Assembly: GCF_000497445.1 (NCBI RefSeq)
Contig: NZ_CM002285.1
Location: forward strand, 527,207 to 538,982
From: Streptomyces roseochromogenus subsp. oscitans DS 12.976
Lineage (GTDB): Bacteria; Actinomycetota; Actinomycetes; Streptomycetales; Streptomycetaceae
Direction: 5' to 3'
Length of the DNA stretch: 11,776 bases
In this document: positions 1-11,708 of the stretch, in pieces
Layout: each line of letters starts with the position of its first letter
Numbering within the stretch: position 1 is the stretch's first letter
Made by a program: the position numbers and the translations under genes
The notes under the pieces: model-generated
Databases searched by the model: none
Told to the model about the DNA's origin: nothing
Seen by the model: only the letters and a program-made list of their open reading frames with translations

Positions 1-4858
<4,858 letters not shown>

Positions 4859-4936
4859 CAGCGCGCCATCCGATCGAGATCGAAGTGAGGGCCTCGGCCG
4901 TGCGGATCGTCTCCGGACGGTTTCCGGTCCGCTTCT

Positions 4937-4952
4937 CCTCCGCAGTCGGAGG
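4937..4952 (-). promoter_or_regulatory. Small perfect hairpin in the PKS leader
   Basis: On the minus strand CCTCCG and CGGAGG form a perfect 6-bp stem around a four-base loop, about 80 nt before the PKS start codon. The 3' arm carries a GGAGGAG sequence that resembles a ribosome binding site, but no start codon follows at a usable distance. A second 5-bp hairpin (4913-4927) lies closer to the PKS. They may shape the leader RNA, or they may be chance in such G/C-rich DNA. Confidence 0.3.
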
Positions 4953-4989
4953 CTAGGCAGGCACCGATGACGCAGGACACCCCTACAGC

Positions 4990-5026
4990 CCCCAGGGGCC
5001 CCTGCACGGGGTAAGGGGTCCTGGGG
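4990..5026 (-). terminator. Strong hairpin, probable terminator after the sigma factor gene
   Basis: CCCCAGG pairs with CCTGGGG and, inside a small GG/T internal loop, CCCCT pairs with AGGGG, leaving a 10-base loop. The hairpin lies 110 nt after the sigma factor stop codon and about 130 nt before the PKS start. No U-run follows it, which is common for actinobacterial terminators. It could equally be an attenuator or leader structure for PKS readthrough transcription. The structure is symmetric enough to act on either strand, but no gene on the plus strand needs it. Confidence 0.5.
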
Positions 5027-5135
5027 AACAACACACCTTCCGGCACCGGGAAGGCATGCGATGGCGCGCGACGACTCAGCGCCCATGCCGACGGGACGAC
5101 GCCTCCGTCTGCGTCAGAGACAACGCCCTGGTCGC

Positions 5136-6386
5136 TCAGCCGGTGCCCTCGTCGCCGTGCAGGCGGGCGGTGAGCAGGGAGCGTTCGGCGGGGTTGGCGG
5201 TGAGGTGCAGGGCCTCGCGGTCGGCCGCGGCGGCCTCCTCCTCGCGGCCGAGGTCGCGCAGGAGTGCGGCCCGGGTGGCGTGGAAGAGGTGGTAGCGGGC
5301 CAGCCGGCCGGTGAGGGCCTCAACCTGGGCCAGTGCGGCGGCCGGGCCTTCGGTGTGGCTGATGACGACGGCGCGGTTCAGGCGTACGACCGGTGAGGGG
5401 TCGAGGGCCAGCAACATGTCGTAGAGCCGGAGCAGTTGGGGCCAGTCGGTCTCTTTCCAGCCGGGTGCCTCGCAGTGTACGGCGGTGATGGCGGCCTCGA
5501 TCTGGTAAGGCCCGGTCCGCCCGAGCGAGGCGGCCCGCTCGATGAGGGCGGTGGCGCTGCGGATGCGCTGTGCGTCCCAGCGCGTGCGGTCCTGGTCGGC
5601 AAGCGGTACGAGCCGTCCGCCGGCGTCCAGGCGAGCGGGCCAGCGGGCCGCGTGCAGGCGGATCAGCGCCAGCAGGCCGAGGGGCTCCGGCTCCTGGGGC
5701 AGGGCGGCGGCCAGCAGCGCGGCCAGCCATTCCGCGTCGTCGACCAGCTCGCGCCGCACGCCCAGGTCTCCTCCGGTGGTGAAGCAGCCCTCGTTGAAGA
5801 CCAGGTACACCACGCGCATGACCTGGGGCAGCCGTTCGGCGCGCTCCTCGGGTTCCGGCGCGCGGTAGGGGATGCCGGCCGTCGCGATCTTCCGTTTGGC
5901 CCGGGTCACGCGCTTGGCGAGGGTGGGTTCGGGCACCATGAACGCCCGCGCGATCTCGGCGGTGGTCAGGCCCACCACGGCACGCAGCGTGAGGGCGACC
6001 TGCGCGTCGGGGTCCAGGGCCGGGTGGCAGCAGGTGAAGATGAGCCGCAGACGGTCGTCGGGCTCGCGCTCGGCCGAGTCGGGCAGGGCCTCGATGCGGG
6101 CTGCGAGCTGTGGGAGCCGGTCCTTGAAGCGGGCCTCGCGGCGGATCCGGTCGAGGGCCTTGTTGCGGGCGCAGGTGAGCAGCCAGGCTCCGGGGCGCCG
6201 GGGCGGGCCGGTGCTCGGCCAGCGCCGCAGTGCCTCCACGACGGCCTCGCCGACCATCTCCTCGGCCAGGTCGAAGTCGCCGAGGAGGCGGACCAGGCTG
6301 GCGGTCAGCCGGCCCGCCTCCTCGCGGAAGACCCGCTCGATCAGTGACCGCGTGGCCTGGGCGCCGACCGGGTCAGCGCTCGACAA
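5136..6386 (-). CDS. ECF42-type RNA polymerase sigma factor with long C-terminal extension
   Basis: This is a 416-residue extracytoplasmic-function sigma factor that directs RNA polymerase to a small promoter set. The region-2 domain spans about 15-85 (GDFDLAEEMVGEAV, then AWLLTCARNKALDRIRR). The region-4 helix-turn-helix spans about 125-170 (LTTAEIARAFMVPEPTLAKR). Unlike ordinary ECF factors of about 180 residues, it continues with a DUF6596-like segment starting near 187 (VYLVFNEG) and an alpha-helical TPR-like tail to the end. That architecture and the neighbouring YCII/DGPF gene are hallmarks of the ECF42 group, which has no classical anti-sigma factor. The start is a TTG, with GGAGG nine bases upstream, that overlaps the end of the previous gene by 14 bp, so the two are probably translationally coupled. 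No other start near the N-terminus fits the family better. Its target genes cannot be read from this window. Confidence 0.93.
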   Translation of the reverse strand: MSSADPVGAQATRSLIERVFREEAGRLTASLVRLLGDFDLAEEMVGEAVVEALRRWPSTGPPRRPGAWLLTCARNKALDRIRREARFKDRLPQLAARIEALPDSAEREPDDRLRLIFTCCHPALDPDAQVALTLRAVVGLTTAEIARAFMVPEPTLAKRVTRAKRKIATAGIPYRAPEPEERAERLPQVMRVVYLVFNEGCFTTGGDLGVRRELVDDAEWLAALLAAALPQEPEPLGLLALIRLHAARWPARLDAGGRLVPLADQDRTRWDAQRIRSATALIERAASLGRTGPYQIEAAITAVHCEAPGWKETDWPQLLRLYDMLLALDPSPVVRLNRAVVISHTEGPAAALAQVEALTGRLARYHLFHATRAALLRDLGREEEAAAADREALHLTANPAERSLLTARLHGDEGTG

Positions 6387-6714
6387 TCGGACGCACCTCC
6401 ACCTTTCCGTCGGGCACCGGGAAGCTCGCCGCCAGTTCCAGGGCGGCGTCCAGGTCGGGCACCTCGACGATCGCGTAGCCGCCGATCGCCTCCTTGGCCT
6501 CCAGCAGCGGGCGGTCGATCATGCTGGAGTGGCCCTCCTCGACCACGACCGTCGTCGCGGTCTCGGGTTCGCGCAGCTGGTTGGCCTCGACGATCGTCCC
6601 GTCGGCGCGGTGCTTGGTGAACCATTCCACGATCCCGTCGAACACCTCCGCGCGCTCCTGCTCGGAGCCCTCCTCCTGCCAGGCGCCGCGGGTCAGCAGC
6701 AGTACGTACTTCAT
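6373..6714 (-). CDS. YCII/DGPF-family small protein, partner of the ECF42 sigma factor
   Basis: This is a 113-residue single-domain protein with the ferredoxin-like YCII fold pattern. It opens with the typical MKYVLLL strand and carries the family core around 62-95 (EAKEAIGGYAIVEVPDLDAALELA). The signature tetrapeptide that names DGPF proteins (normally DGPF-AETKE) reads DRPL-LEAKE here, so the motif is degenerate. These proteins are regularly encoded next to ECF42 sigma factors and are thought to be regulated by them; their biochemical activity is not established. An open frame extends 16 codons further upstream, but AAGGAGG five bases before the ATG at 6714 and the conserved MKYV beginning fix the start here. 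The 3' end overlaps the sigma factor start by 14 bp, so this is the first gene of a two-gene operon. Confidence 0.9.
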   Translation of the reverse strand: MKYVLLLTRGAWQEEGSEQERAEVFDGIVEWFTKHRADGTIVEANQLREPETATTVVVEEGHSSMIDRPLLEAKEAIGGYAIVEVPDLDAALELAASFPVPDGKVEVRPIVER

Positions 6715-6719
6715 GGTGT

Positions 6720-6726
6720 CCTCCTT
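6720..6726 (-). promoter_or_regulatory. Ribosome binding site of the YCII/DGPF gene
   Basis: AAGGAGG, a full match to the 16S rRNA anti-Shine-Dalgarno, stands five bases before the ATG at 6714. It decides this start over an in-frame ATG 27 bases and a GTG 48 bases further upstream. Confidence 0.8.
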
Positions 6727-6753
6727 GGTCGTCATGCTTGTCTCTACCTTCAC

Positions 6754-6780
6754 GACGAACAAGCCGGCGCCGACGGGACA
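6754..6780 (-). promoter_or_regulatory. Possible ECF-type promoter of the YCII-sigma operon
   Basis: On the minus strand TGTCCC (6780-6775) and CGTC (6757-6754) are separated by 17 bases, the spacing usual for ECF sigma promoters. The predicted transcription start is about 35 bases before the ATG. From memory, ECF42 factors prefer TGTCGA at -35 and CGA/TC at -10, so the -35 matches four of six bases. This would fit autoregulation. In G/C-rich DNA such matches occur by chance, so the call is tentative. Confidence 0.35.
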
Positions 6781-6792
6781 GGGGTCGCCGGT

Positions 6793-7102
6793 TCAGTCCA
6801 CCGGGATGTCCTCGGGCAGGCCCAGCACCGCGGACACCTGGTGCCGGATGGCGGTGAGCGCGCCGTCCAGGGTGACCGTGGGGTCGCGCAGCATGAGACG
6901 GATGCCGTGGGCGTCGCTCAGGGGAGGACGAGCGCGCAGGGTTCGTCCACGTCGGTGGGCGTGAACTCGCCGGACGCGATCCCGCGTCGTACCGCGTCGG
7001 TCACCCAGGTGTGCAGCTGCGCGTACAGGTCCACGGCGTAGGTACGGGTGGCTTCGTCGCGCAGCGCCCGGACCCACGGGTTCGGGCCCGGCGACGGCGA
7101 CG
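6793..7102 (-). pseudogene. TetR-family regulator relic: C-terminal ligand domain only, frameshifted
   Basis: Only the C-terminal half of a TetR-type repressor is left. The first piece, from just after the monooxygenase stop to 6918, contains PWVRALRDEATRTYAVDLYA and then VRRGIASGEFTPTDVDE, typical of the BetI-like ligand-binding domain. It ends in TGA at 6920-6918. The matching continuation, LSDAHGIRLMLRDP to LGLPEDIPVD, follows immediately in another frame and stops at 6793. Adding one C to the CTCCCC run at about 6921-6924 rejoins the two pieces. The N-terminal helix-turn-helix is absent, because the monooxygenase coding sequence occupies that position. The relic therefore cannot bind DNA even if the frameshift were a sequencing error. 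It probably once controlled the neighbouring monooxygenase (inference). Confidence 0.8.
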
Positions 7103-8344
7103 CTACGGCTGCTGCCGGACGGCCGCGGCAGGTGGCCGCTCTCGCAAGGCGCCGTAGCCGATGAAGTACGCGGGGATCCGGCGGACCCAGCGGGACTCGG
7201 CGAGCAGACGGGCCACGCGCCGGGCCCTGGCGGCGCTCCCGAGGGGCGGCCTGCCCTGCAGGACAGGGGCGATGAAGCGGGCGTGGGCCGTGCGCTGGAG
7301 GGCCTGGGTGGCGACGGTGGTGGGAAGGCGGCGGCGCTGCACCCGGCGTACGTCGCGCAGGCCCACGGTGCCCCGGCGCAGCGGCCCGGTGAGACAGCGG
7401 GCGGCGGCCACGGCGTCCTGCACCGCGAGGTTGATGCCGATGCCGAAGACCGGGGACATCGCGTGCGCGGCGTCGCCGATGCACAGCAGGCCGGGGCGGT
7501 GCCAGCGGCGCAGCCGGTCCAGGCGTACGTCGAGCAGTTTGACCTCGTCCCACGAGCGCACGGCGTGCACGCGGCCGGCCATCCAGGGTGCGGCGGCAGC
7601 GAACTGGGCCAGGAAGCGGTCGAGGCCGGCGGCGCGGCGCTCGGCGTCGGTGCCCTTGGGGATGAGCCCGGCGCACTGCCAGTAGTCGCCGCGGTCGATC
7701 ATCGCGGTCAGGAAGCGGTCACCGGCGGCGCCGACGAGCCCCTGCGGGTCGTCTTCCCGGCGCGGCAGCCGGAACCACCAGGCGTCCATCGGGCAGGCGA
7801 AGCCGTGCAGTCCCAGTTCCGGCCGGGCGCGGGCCAGTGAGCCGCGGCCGTCGCAGGCGACGGTGAGGAGGGCACGCAGCTCGCCGGTGCGGCCGTCGGA
7901 GGTGCGGTAGCGCACCCCGGTCACCCTCCCGGACTCGATCAGGAAGTCGGTCGCCTCCGTGTTCATCCGCAGATGGAAGGCCGGCTCGCGCCCCGCCTCG
8001 TCCGCGAGCAGGTCCAGCAGGTCCCACTGGGGCACCATCGCCACATAGTTGTAGGGACCGGGCAGCACCGAGAGGTCTCCGACCGTGACGTTCGAGCGGC
8101 TTGTTCCGACCGGCAGCTGGACGGTGTGCACCCGGCGCTGCGGCAGCCGGGCGAAGCGCTCGGCCAGACCGAGGTCGTCCAGCAGCGCCAGGGTGGAGGG
8201 GTGGACGGTGTCGCCGCGGAAGTCGCGCAGGAAGTCACCGTGCTTCTCCAGCACCGTCACGTCGACACCGGAGCGTGCCAGCAGCAGGGCGAGCACCATG
8301 CCCGCGGGGCCGCCGCCCACGACACAGCACGTGGTCCGTTCCAT
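7103..8344 (-). CDS. FAD-dependent monooxygenase (group A, PHBH/UbiH fold)
   Basis: This is a predicted cytosolic flavoprotein of 413 residues that uses NAD(P)H and O2 to hydroxylate a small, often aromatic, substrate. It has the N-terminal FAD dinucleotide motif GGGPAG at 10-15 with the ribose-binding acidic residue Glu33, the DG motif at 165-166 (ACDGRGS), and the GD motif at 290-291 (IGDAAHAMSPVFGIGINLAVQDA). All three hallmarks of class A flavin monooxygenases are intact. There is no signal peptide or clear membrane segment. I chose the ATG at 8344, preceded by AAGGG; a GTG 18 bases upstream gives six extra residues but has no ribosome binding site. Its own palindromic operator lies upstream, and the adjacent TetR relic suggests former one-to-one control. 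The substrate is unknown. Similar proteins are often encoded beside TetR regulators in actinomycetes and are involved in drug or aromatic compound oxidation. Confidence 0.9.
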   Translation of the reverse strand: MERTTCCVVGGGPAGMVLALLLARSGVDVTVLEKHGDFLRDFRGDTVHPSTLALLDDLGLAERFARLPQRRVHTVQLPVGTSRSNVTVGDLSVLPGPYNYVAMVPQWDLLDLLADEAGREPAFHLRMNTEATDFLIESGRVTGVRYRTSDGRTGELRALLTVACDGRGSLARARPELGLHGFACPMDAWWFRLPRREDDPQGLVGAAGDRFLTAMIDRGDYWQCAGLIPKGTDAERRAAGLDRFLAQFAAAAPWMAGRVHAVRSWDEVKLLDVRLDRLRRWHRPGLLCIGDAAHAMSPVFGIGINLAVQDAVAAARCLTGPLRRGTVGLRDVRRVQRRRLPTTVATQALQRTAHARFIAPVLQGRPPLGSAARARRVARLLAESRWVRRIPAYFIGYGALRERPPAAAVRQQP

Positions 8345-8372
8345 GGCAGTGCCGCCCTTCACGAGAGCAGTA

Positions 8373-8390
8373 ATTCATCGGTCGATGAAT
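8373..8390 (-). promoter_or_regulatory. Perfect palindromic operator (TetR-type) with overlapping promoter
   Basis: ATTCATCG-GT-CGATGAAT has 8-bp arms with a 2-bp spacer and is A/T-rich in an otherwise very G/C-rich region. It lies in the 57-bp gap between the xdhC stop and the monooxygenase ATG. A -10-like TAGAAT (8396-8391 on the minus strand) sits directly upstream, placing the likely transcription start inside the palindrome, the classic layout for repression. I see no good -35. The arm sequence and length are typical of TetR-family operators. Confidence 0.75.
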
Positions 8391-8401
8391 ATTCTACTCC
8401 T

Positions 8402-9577
8402 TCAGGCGGCCGCCGACCTCCCCGGTGCCGCGCTGTCGCGATGGATTGGCGTGTTCGAACCGGTCAGGGGGACGCCCGTCCCTCCCTGCCGGACGGCGAC
8501 GATCTCCGCCGCGATCGACAGGGCGGTCTCCTCGGGTGTGCGGGCGCCCAGGTCGAGGCCGATCGGCGAGCGCAGCCGGGCCAGTTCCGCCTCGGTCACT
8601 CCTTCCGACCGCAGCCGGCGCTCGCGGTCCTCGTGGGTGCGGCGCGAACCCATCGCGCCGATGAACGCCGCCGGCATGCGCAGCGCCGCCTTCAGCAGCG
8701 GCACGTCGAACTTCGCGTCGTGGGTGAGCACGCACAGGACCGTACGGGCGTCGGTCCCGGTGCGGCTCAGGTAGCGGTGCGGCCAGTCGACGACGACCTC
8801 GTCGGCATCGGGGAAGCGGTGCCGCGTGGCGAACACCGGGCGGGCGTCGCAGACGGTCACGTGGTAGCCGAGGAACTTCCCGGCCCGGGCCAGCGCCGAC
8901 GCGAAGTCGACCGCACCGAAGACGATCATGCGCGGGGGCGGCACGTTCGACTCCACCAGCAGGGTGACACCGGCGGGGCAGTGCGAGCCTCCCCCGGACT
9001 CCGTCCGGGGGGACCCCCGTCTCGCTCCGCTCGCCGAGAGGTCCACGGCGCCGGTGCGGCCTGCCTCCAGCAGGGCGCGGGCCTCGGCCGCCGCCGTCCG
9101 GTCCAGGTCCGGGTGGCCGCCGAGATCACCCTCGTACGTGCCGTCGGACCGGACCAGCAGGGCACGCCCGAGCAGTTCGGCCGGGCCGCGGGCGACCCGG
9201 GCGAGGGCCGCCGGCTCGTTCCGGGCGGCGGCCGAGAGAGCCGACGCCAGGACCGTCGCCGCCGGCCCGGCGACGGGCGTGATCAGGACCTCGATCGTCC
9301 CGCCGCAGGTCAGTCCCACGGCGAAGGCGTCCTCGTCGCTGTAGCCGAACCGTTCGAGCACGCTCGTTCCAGTCCGCAGCGCCTCCCGGCACAGGTCGTA
9401 CACCGCGCCTTCCACGCAGCCGCCGGAGACGGAGCCGATGACGGTGCCGGCGCTGTCGACCGCGAGGGCGGCGCCGGGACCGCGCGGTGCGCTGCCGCCG
9501 ACCGCCACCACGGTCGCGACGGCGAACTCCCGGCCCTCCTCGATCCAGCGCCGCAACTCGCCGGCCAGGTCAAGCAT
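8402..9577 (-). CDS. XdhC/CoxI-family molybdenum cofactor maturation protein
   Basis: This 391-residue protein is expected to bind molybdopterin cofactor, protect and help sulfurate it, and insert it into the partner hydroxylase, as XdhC and PaoD do. The N-terminal XdhC/CoxI domain (1-100) contains the conserved GGSAPRGPGA (27-36), the cysteine motif SGGCVEGA (51-58) and TCGG (90-93). The C-terminal Rossmann-like XdhC domain (about 215-363) contains RMIVFGAVDFA, VTVCDARP and FIGAMGSRRTHEDR. Residues about 183-199 are a low-complexity linker (GARRGSPRTESGGGSH) encoded by an inserted palindromic repeat, between the two domains and in frame. The ATG overlaps the stop of the catalytic subunit gene by 8 bp and has GGGAG six bases upstream, so it is translationally coupled. 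Cysteines 54 and 91, the candidate cofactor or sulfur ligands, are present. Confidence 0.92.
   Translation of the reverse strand: MLDLAGELRRWIEEGREFAVATVVAVGGSAPRGPGAALAVDSAGTVIGSVSGGCVEGAVYDLCREALRTGTSVLERFGYSDEDAFAVGLTCGGTIEVLITPVAGPAATVLASALSAAARNEPAALARVARGPAELLGRALLVRSDGTYEGDLGGHPDLDRTAAAEARALLEAGRTGAVDLSASGARRGSPRTESGGGSHCPAGVTLLVESNVPPPRMIVFGAVDFASALARAGKFLGYHVTVCDARPVFATRHRFPDADEVVVDWPHRYLSRTGTDARTVLCVLTHDAKFDVPLLKAALRMPAAFIGAMGSRRTHEDRERRLRSEGVTEAELARLRSPIGLDLGARTPEETALSIAAEIVAVRQGGTGVPLTGSNTPIHRDSAAPGRSAAA
8988..9040. repeat. G/C-rich palindromic repeat (REP-like) inside xdhC
   Basis: CCCCCGGAC and GTCCGGGGG form a 9-bp perfect stem with a three-base loop (8991-9011). A C-run at 9014-9018 could pair with the G-run instead, and TCTCG/CGAGA (9020-9024 and 9035-9039) makes a second small hairpin. 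Blocks of this pattern (a GGAGTCCGGGGGAGG half next to a GCGAGCGGAGCGAG half) are familiar from many Streptomyces genomes, mostly between genes. Here it lies within coding sequence and keeps the reading frame. Exact ends are uncertain. Confidence 0.7.
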
Positions 9578-11708
9578 CCGGTGCTCCCGCGGCGGCCGAC
9601 AGGACGCGGTCCGGCCGGATGGGCAGGCTCCGGTGGCGTACGCCGGTCGCGTGCCAGACCGCGTTGGCTACAGCGGCCGCGGCGCCGACGATGCCGATCT
9701 CGCCGATGCCCTTGATGCCGACCGGGTCGTCGGGGTCGTGGTCCTCGATCCAGTCGGCCTCGATCCGGGGTACGTCCGCGTGCGTCGCCACGTGGTAGCC
9801 CGCGAGGTCGGCGCCGACATGGCCGCCCGAGGCGCGGTCCCGGACGGCCTCCTCGTGCAGGGCCATGGAGATGCCCCAGATCATGCCGCCCAGGAACTGC
9901 CCGCGTGCGGTGAGCGGGTTGACGATCCGGCCCGCCGCGAAGATGCCGAGCATGCGCCGCACGCGCACCTCGCCGGTGGTGACGTCCACGGCGACCTCGG
10001 CGAACTGGGCGCCGAAGGAGTGGCGTTCGGCGGGCGCGAGGGCACCGATGGCCGCGGCGGTGTCGGACCGTACCGTGATCCCCTCGGGCGGGATGTCGGC
10101 GCCGAGGGCCAGCCGCTCCAGCAGTTCGCCGGCGGCGGTCTTGATGGCCCAGGACCAGGAGCGGGTGCCCATGGAACCGCCGGCGATCATCGCCGGTCCG
10201 AAGTCACTGTCCCCGATGCGCACGCGGACCCGTTCCGGCGCCACCCGCAGTGCGTCCGCGGCGACCAGGGTCAGTGCGGTACGGGCCCCGGTGCCGATGT
10301 CGGCCGCGGAGATCCGCACGGTGAAGGTGCCGTCCGGGTGCGCGGTCGCGGTCGCGGTGGACGGCGCGGCGCCGGACGGGAAGGAGGCCGCCGCCGTACC
10401 CGTACCGAGCAGCCAGCGGCCGTCCCGGCGCAGCCCGGGGCGCGGGTCGCGGTCCGCCCAGGCGAACCTGCGGGCACCCTCCCGGAAGCAGGCGGCCAGA
10501 TTACGGCCGGCGAACGGCAGGCCGGAGACGGGCCCCTTGTCGGGTTCGTTGCGCAGGCGCAGCTCGATCGGGTCGATCCCGCACTTCTCGGCGAGTTCGT
10601 CCAGCGCCGCCTCCAGCGCGAACGACCCCGGCGCCTCACCCGGGGCACGCATGAACGTCGGGGTCGGCACGTCCAGCCGCACGACACGGTTGGCGGTGTG
10701 ATGGGCATCGGCGTCGTACATCACCCGGGCCACCGCGGCGCTCGGTTCGATGAACTCGTGGACCGTGGAGGTCAGGCTGAGCGAGCGGTGCTCCAGGGCG
10801 CGCAGCCGTCCGTCGGCGTCGGCGCCGAGCCGGACGCGCTGGGTGGTGGGGCTGCGATAGCCGGCCAGCGAGAACATCTGTCGCCGCGTCAGGACGACTC
10901 GTACCGGCCGCTGCAGGACGGTCGCGGCCATCACGGCGGCCACCTGGTGGGCGCGTACCCCCTTGCTGCCGAAGCCGCCGCCGACGTGTTCGGAGCGTAC
11001 GCGGACGGCGGACGGATCGAGCGAGAAGAGGTTGGCGAGCTCGCCGACGACCCAGGTGGCGCCCTGGTTGGAGTCGATCACTTCCAGGCGGCCGCCGTCC
11101 CAGCGGGCGGTCGCCGCGTGCGGCTCCATCGGGTTGTGGTGCTCTTCGGGGGTCGTGTACTCGGCGTCCACGACGATGGCCGAGGAGGCCAGTGCGGCGT
11201 CCAGGTCGCCCTTCTCCGTCACCGCGGGCAGATGGCCGTCCACCGGGTAGGCGTCCGGGTGCTCGCCGCCGAACTCGACGTCGTGGGGCTCCTCTTCGTA
11301 GTGCACGACGAGCGCCTCGGCGGCCTCCCGGGCCTGTTCGGACGTCTCGGCGACGACCAGCGCGACCGGCCAGCCGAGGTGGGGCACCTGGTCGTGCTGG
11401 AAGACGGCGATGGTCGGATCCGGGCGCATGCCCATCAGGCCGGTGTAGTCGGTCTCGACCCGTGGGGCGTTGCGGTGGTCCAGGACGGAGAGGACGCCCG
11501 GCATGGCGAGAACGGGCTCGGTGTCGAGGGCGCGGATGCGGCCGCGGGCGACCGTGGACAGCACCAGCCAGCCGTACGCGAGGCCGGCGAAGGGCACCTC
11601 ACCGGCGTAGCGGGCCGCTCCGGTGACCTTGTCCCGGCCCTCGATGCGGGTGTGCGCGGTGCCGACGGAGGGCGTCCGTACGGGCACCCCGGTGGTGACG
11701 GTGGTCAT
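9570..11708 (-). CDS. Molybdenum hydroxylase catalytic subunit (xanthine dehydrogenase family, PaoC/YagR-like)
   Basis: This is the large, molybdopterin-cytosine-dinucleotide-binding subunit of a three-subunit hydroxylase that oxidises an aldehyde or N-heterocycle with water as the oxygen source. It is 712 residues, close to the roughly 730 of PaoC. It starts with the aldehyde oxidase hammerhead domain (IEGRDKVTGAARYAGE, 22-37). Cofactor contacts visible are MEPH (194-197), GGGFGSKG (243-250) and MRAPGEAPG (353-361). The catalytic glutamate is Glu670 in KGIGEIG near the C-terminus. The RAPGE motif, rather than the FRGFG of xanthine oxidases, points to an aldehyde or aromatic substrate (family knowledge; substrate not determined). 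The ATG overlaps the previous gene's stop (ATGA), with GAGGAGG seven bases upstream. Electrons would pass to an iron-sulfur subunit and the FAD subunit encoded upstream. The XdhC-like maturation gene follows directly. Confidence 0.95.
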   Translation of the reverse strand: MTTVTTGVPVRTPSVGTAHTRIEGRDKVTGAARYAGEVPFAGLAYGWLVLSTVARGRIRALDTEPVLAMPGVLSVLDHRNAPRVETDYTGLMGMRPDPTIAVFQHDQVPHLGWPVALVVAETSEQAREAAEALVVHYEEEPHDVEFGGEHPDAYPVDGHLPAVTEKGDLDAALASSAIVVDAEYTTPEEHHNPMEPHAATARWDGGRLEVIDSNQGATWVVGELANLFSLDPSAVRVRSEHVGGGFGSKGVRAHQVAAVMAATVLQRPVRVVLTRRQMFSLAGYRSPTTQRVRLGADADGRLRALEHRSLSLTSTVHEFIEPSAAVARVMYDADAHHTANRVVRLDVPTPTFMRAPGEAPGSFALEAALDELAEKCGIDPIELRLRNEPDKGPVSGLPFAGRNLAACFREGARRFAWADRDPRPGLRRDGRWLLGTGTAAASFPSGAAPSTATATAHPDGTFTVRISAADIGTGARTALTLVAADALRVAPERVRVRIGDSDFGPAMIAGGSMGTRSWSWAIKTAAGELLERLALGADIPPEGITVRSDTAAAIGALAPAERHSFGAQFAEVAVDVTTGEVRVRRMLGIFAAGRIVNPLTARGQFLGGMIWGISMALHEEAVRDRASGGHVGADLAGYHVATHADVPRIEADWIEDHDPDDPVGIKGIGEIGIVGAAAAVANAVWHATGVRHRSLPIRPDRVLSAAAGAPDA

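Noticed and set aside
5095..5122. A TGTCTC/CGTC pair in the spacer before the PKS, considered as an ECF42 promoter
   Set aside because: The spacing is 15 or 18 bases rather than the usual 16-17 and the -35 is only a partial match, so it does not support control of the PKS by the sigma factor.
5872..7041. A 389-codon plus-strand open frame opposite the sigma factor, DGPF gene and TetR relic
   Set aside because: It crosses several minus-strand genes and has no domain signature or ribosome binding site. It is best explained by codon bias.
6918..7676. A 252-codon minus-strand open frame as a complete gene including the TetR piece
   Set aside because: Only its last 60 or so codons resemble a TetR domain. 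The rest is an out-of-frame reading of the monooxygenase gene.
8345..8362. GTG at 8362 as the monooxygenase start
   Set aside because: It adds six residues not expected before the FAD-binding strand and has no ribosome binding site. The ATG at 8344 puts the FAD motif at the usual position.
7973..9715. A 580-codon plus-strand open frame opposite xdhC and the monooxygenase 5' end
   Set aside because: It runs through two well-supported minus-strand genes and the operator between them, and its composition is that of an antisense shadow.
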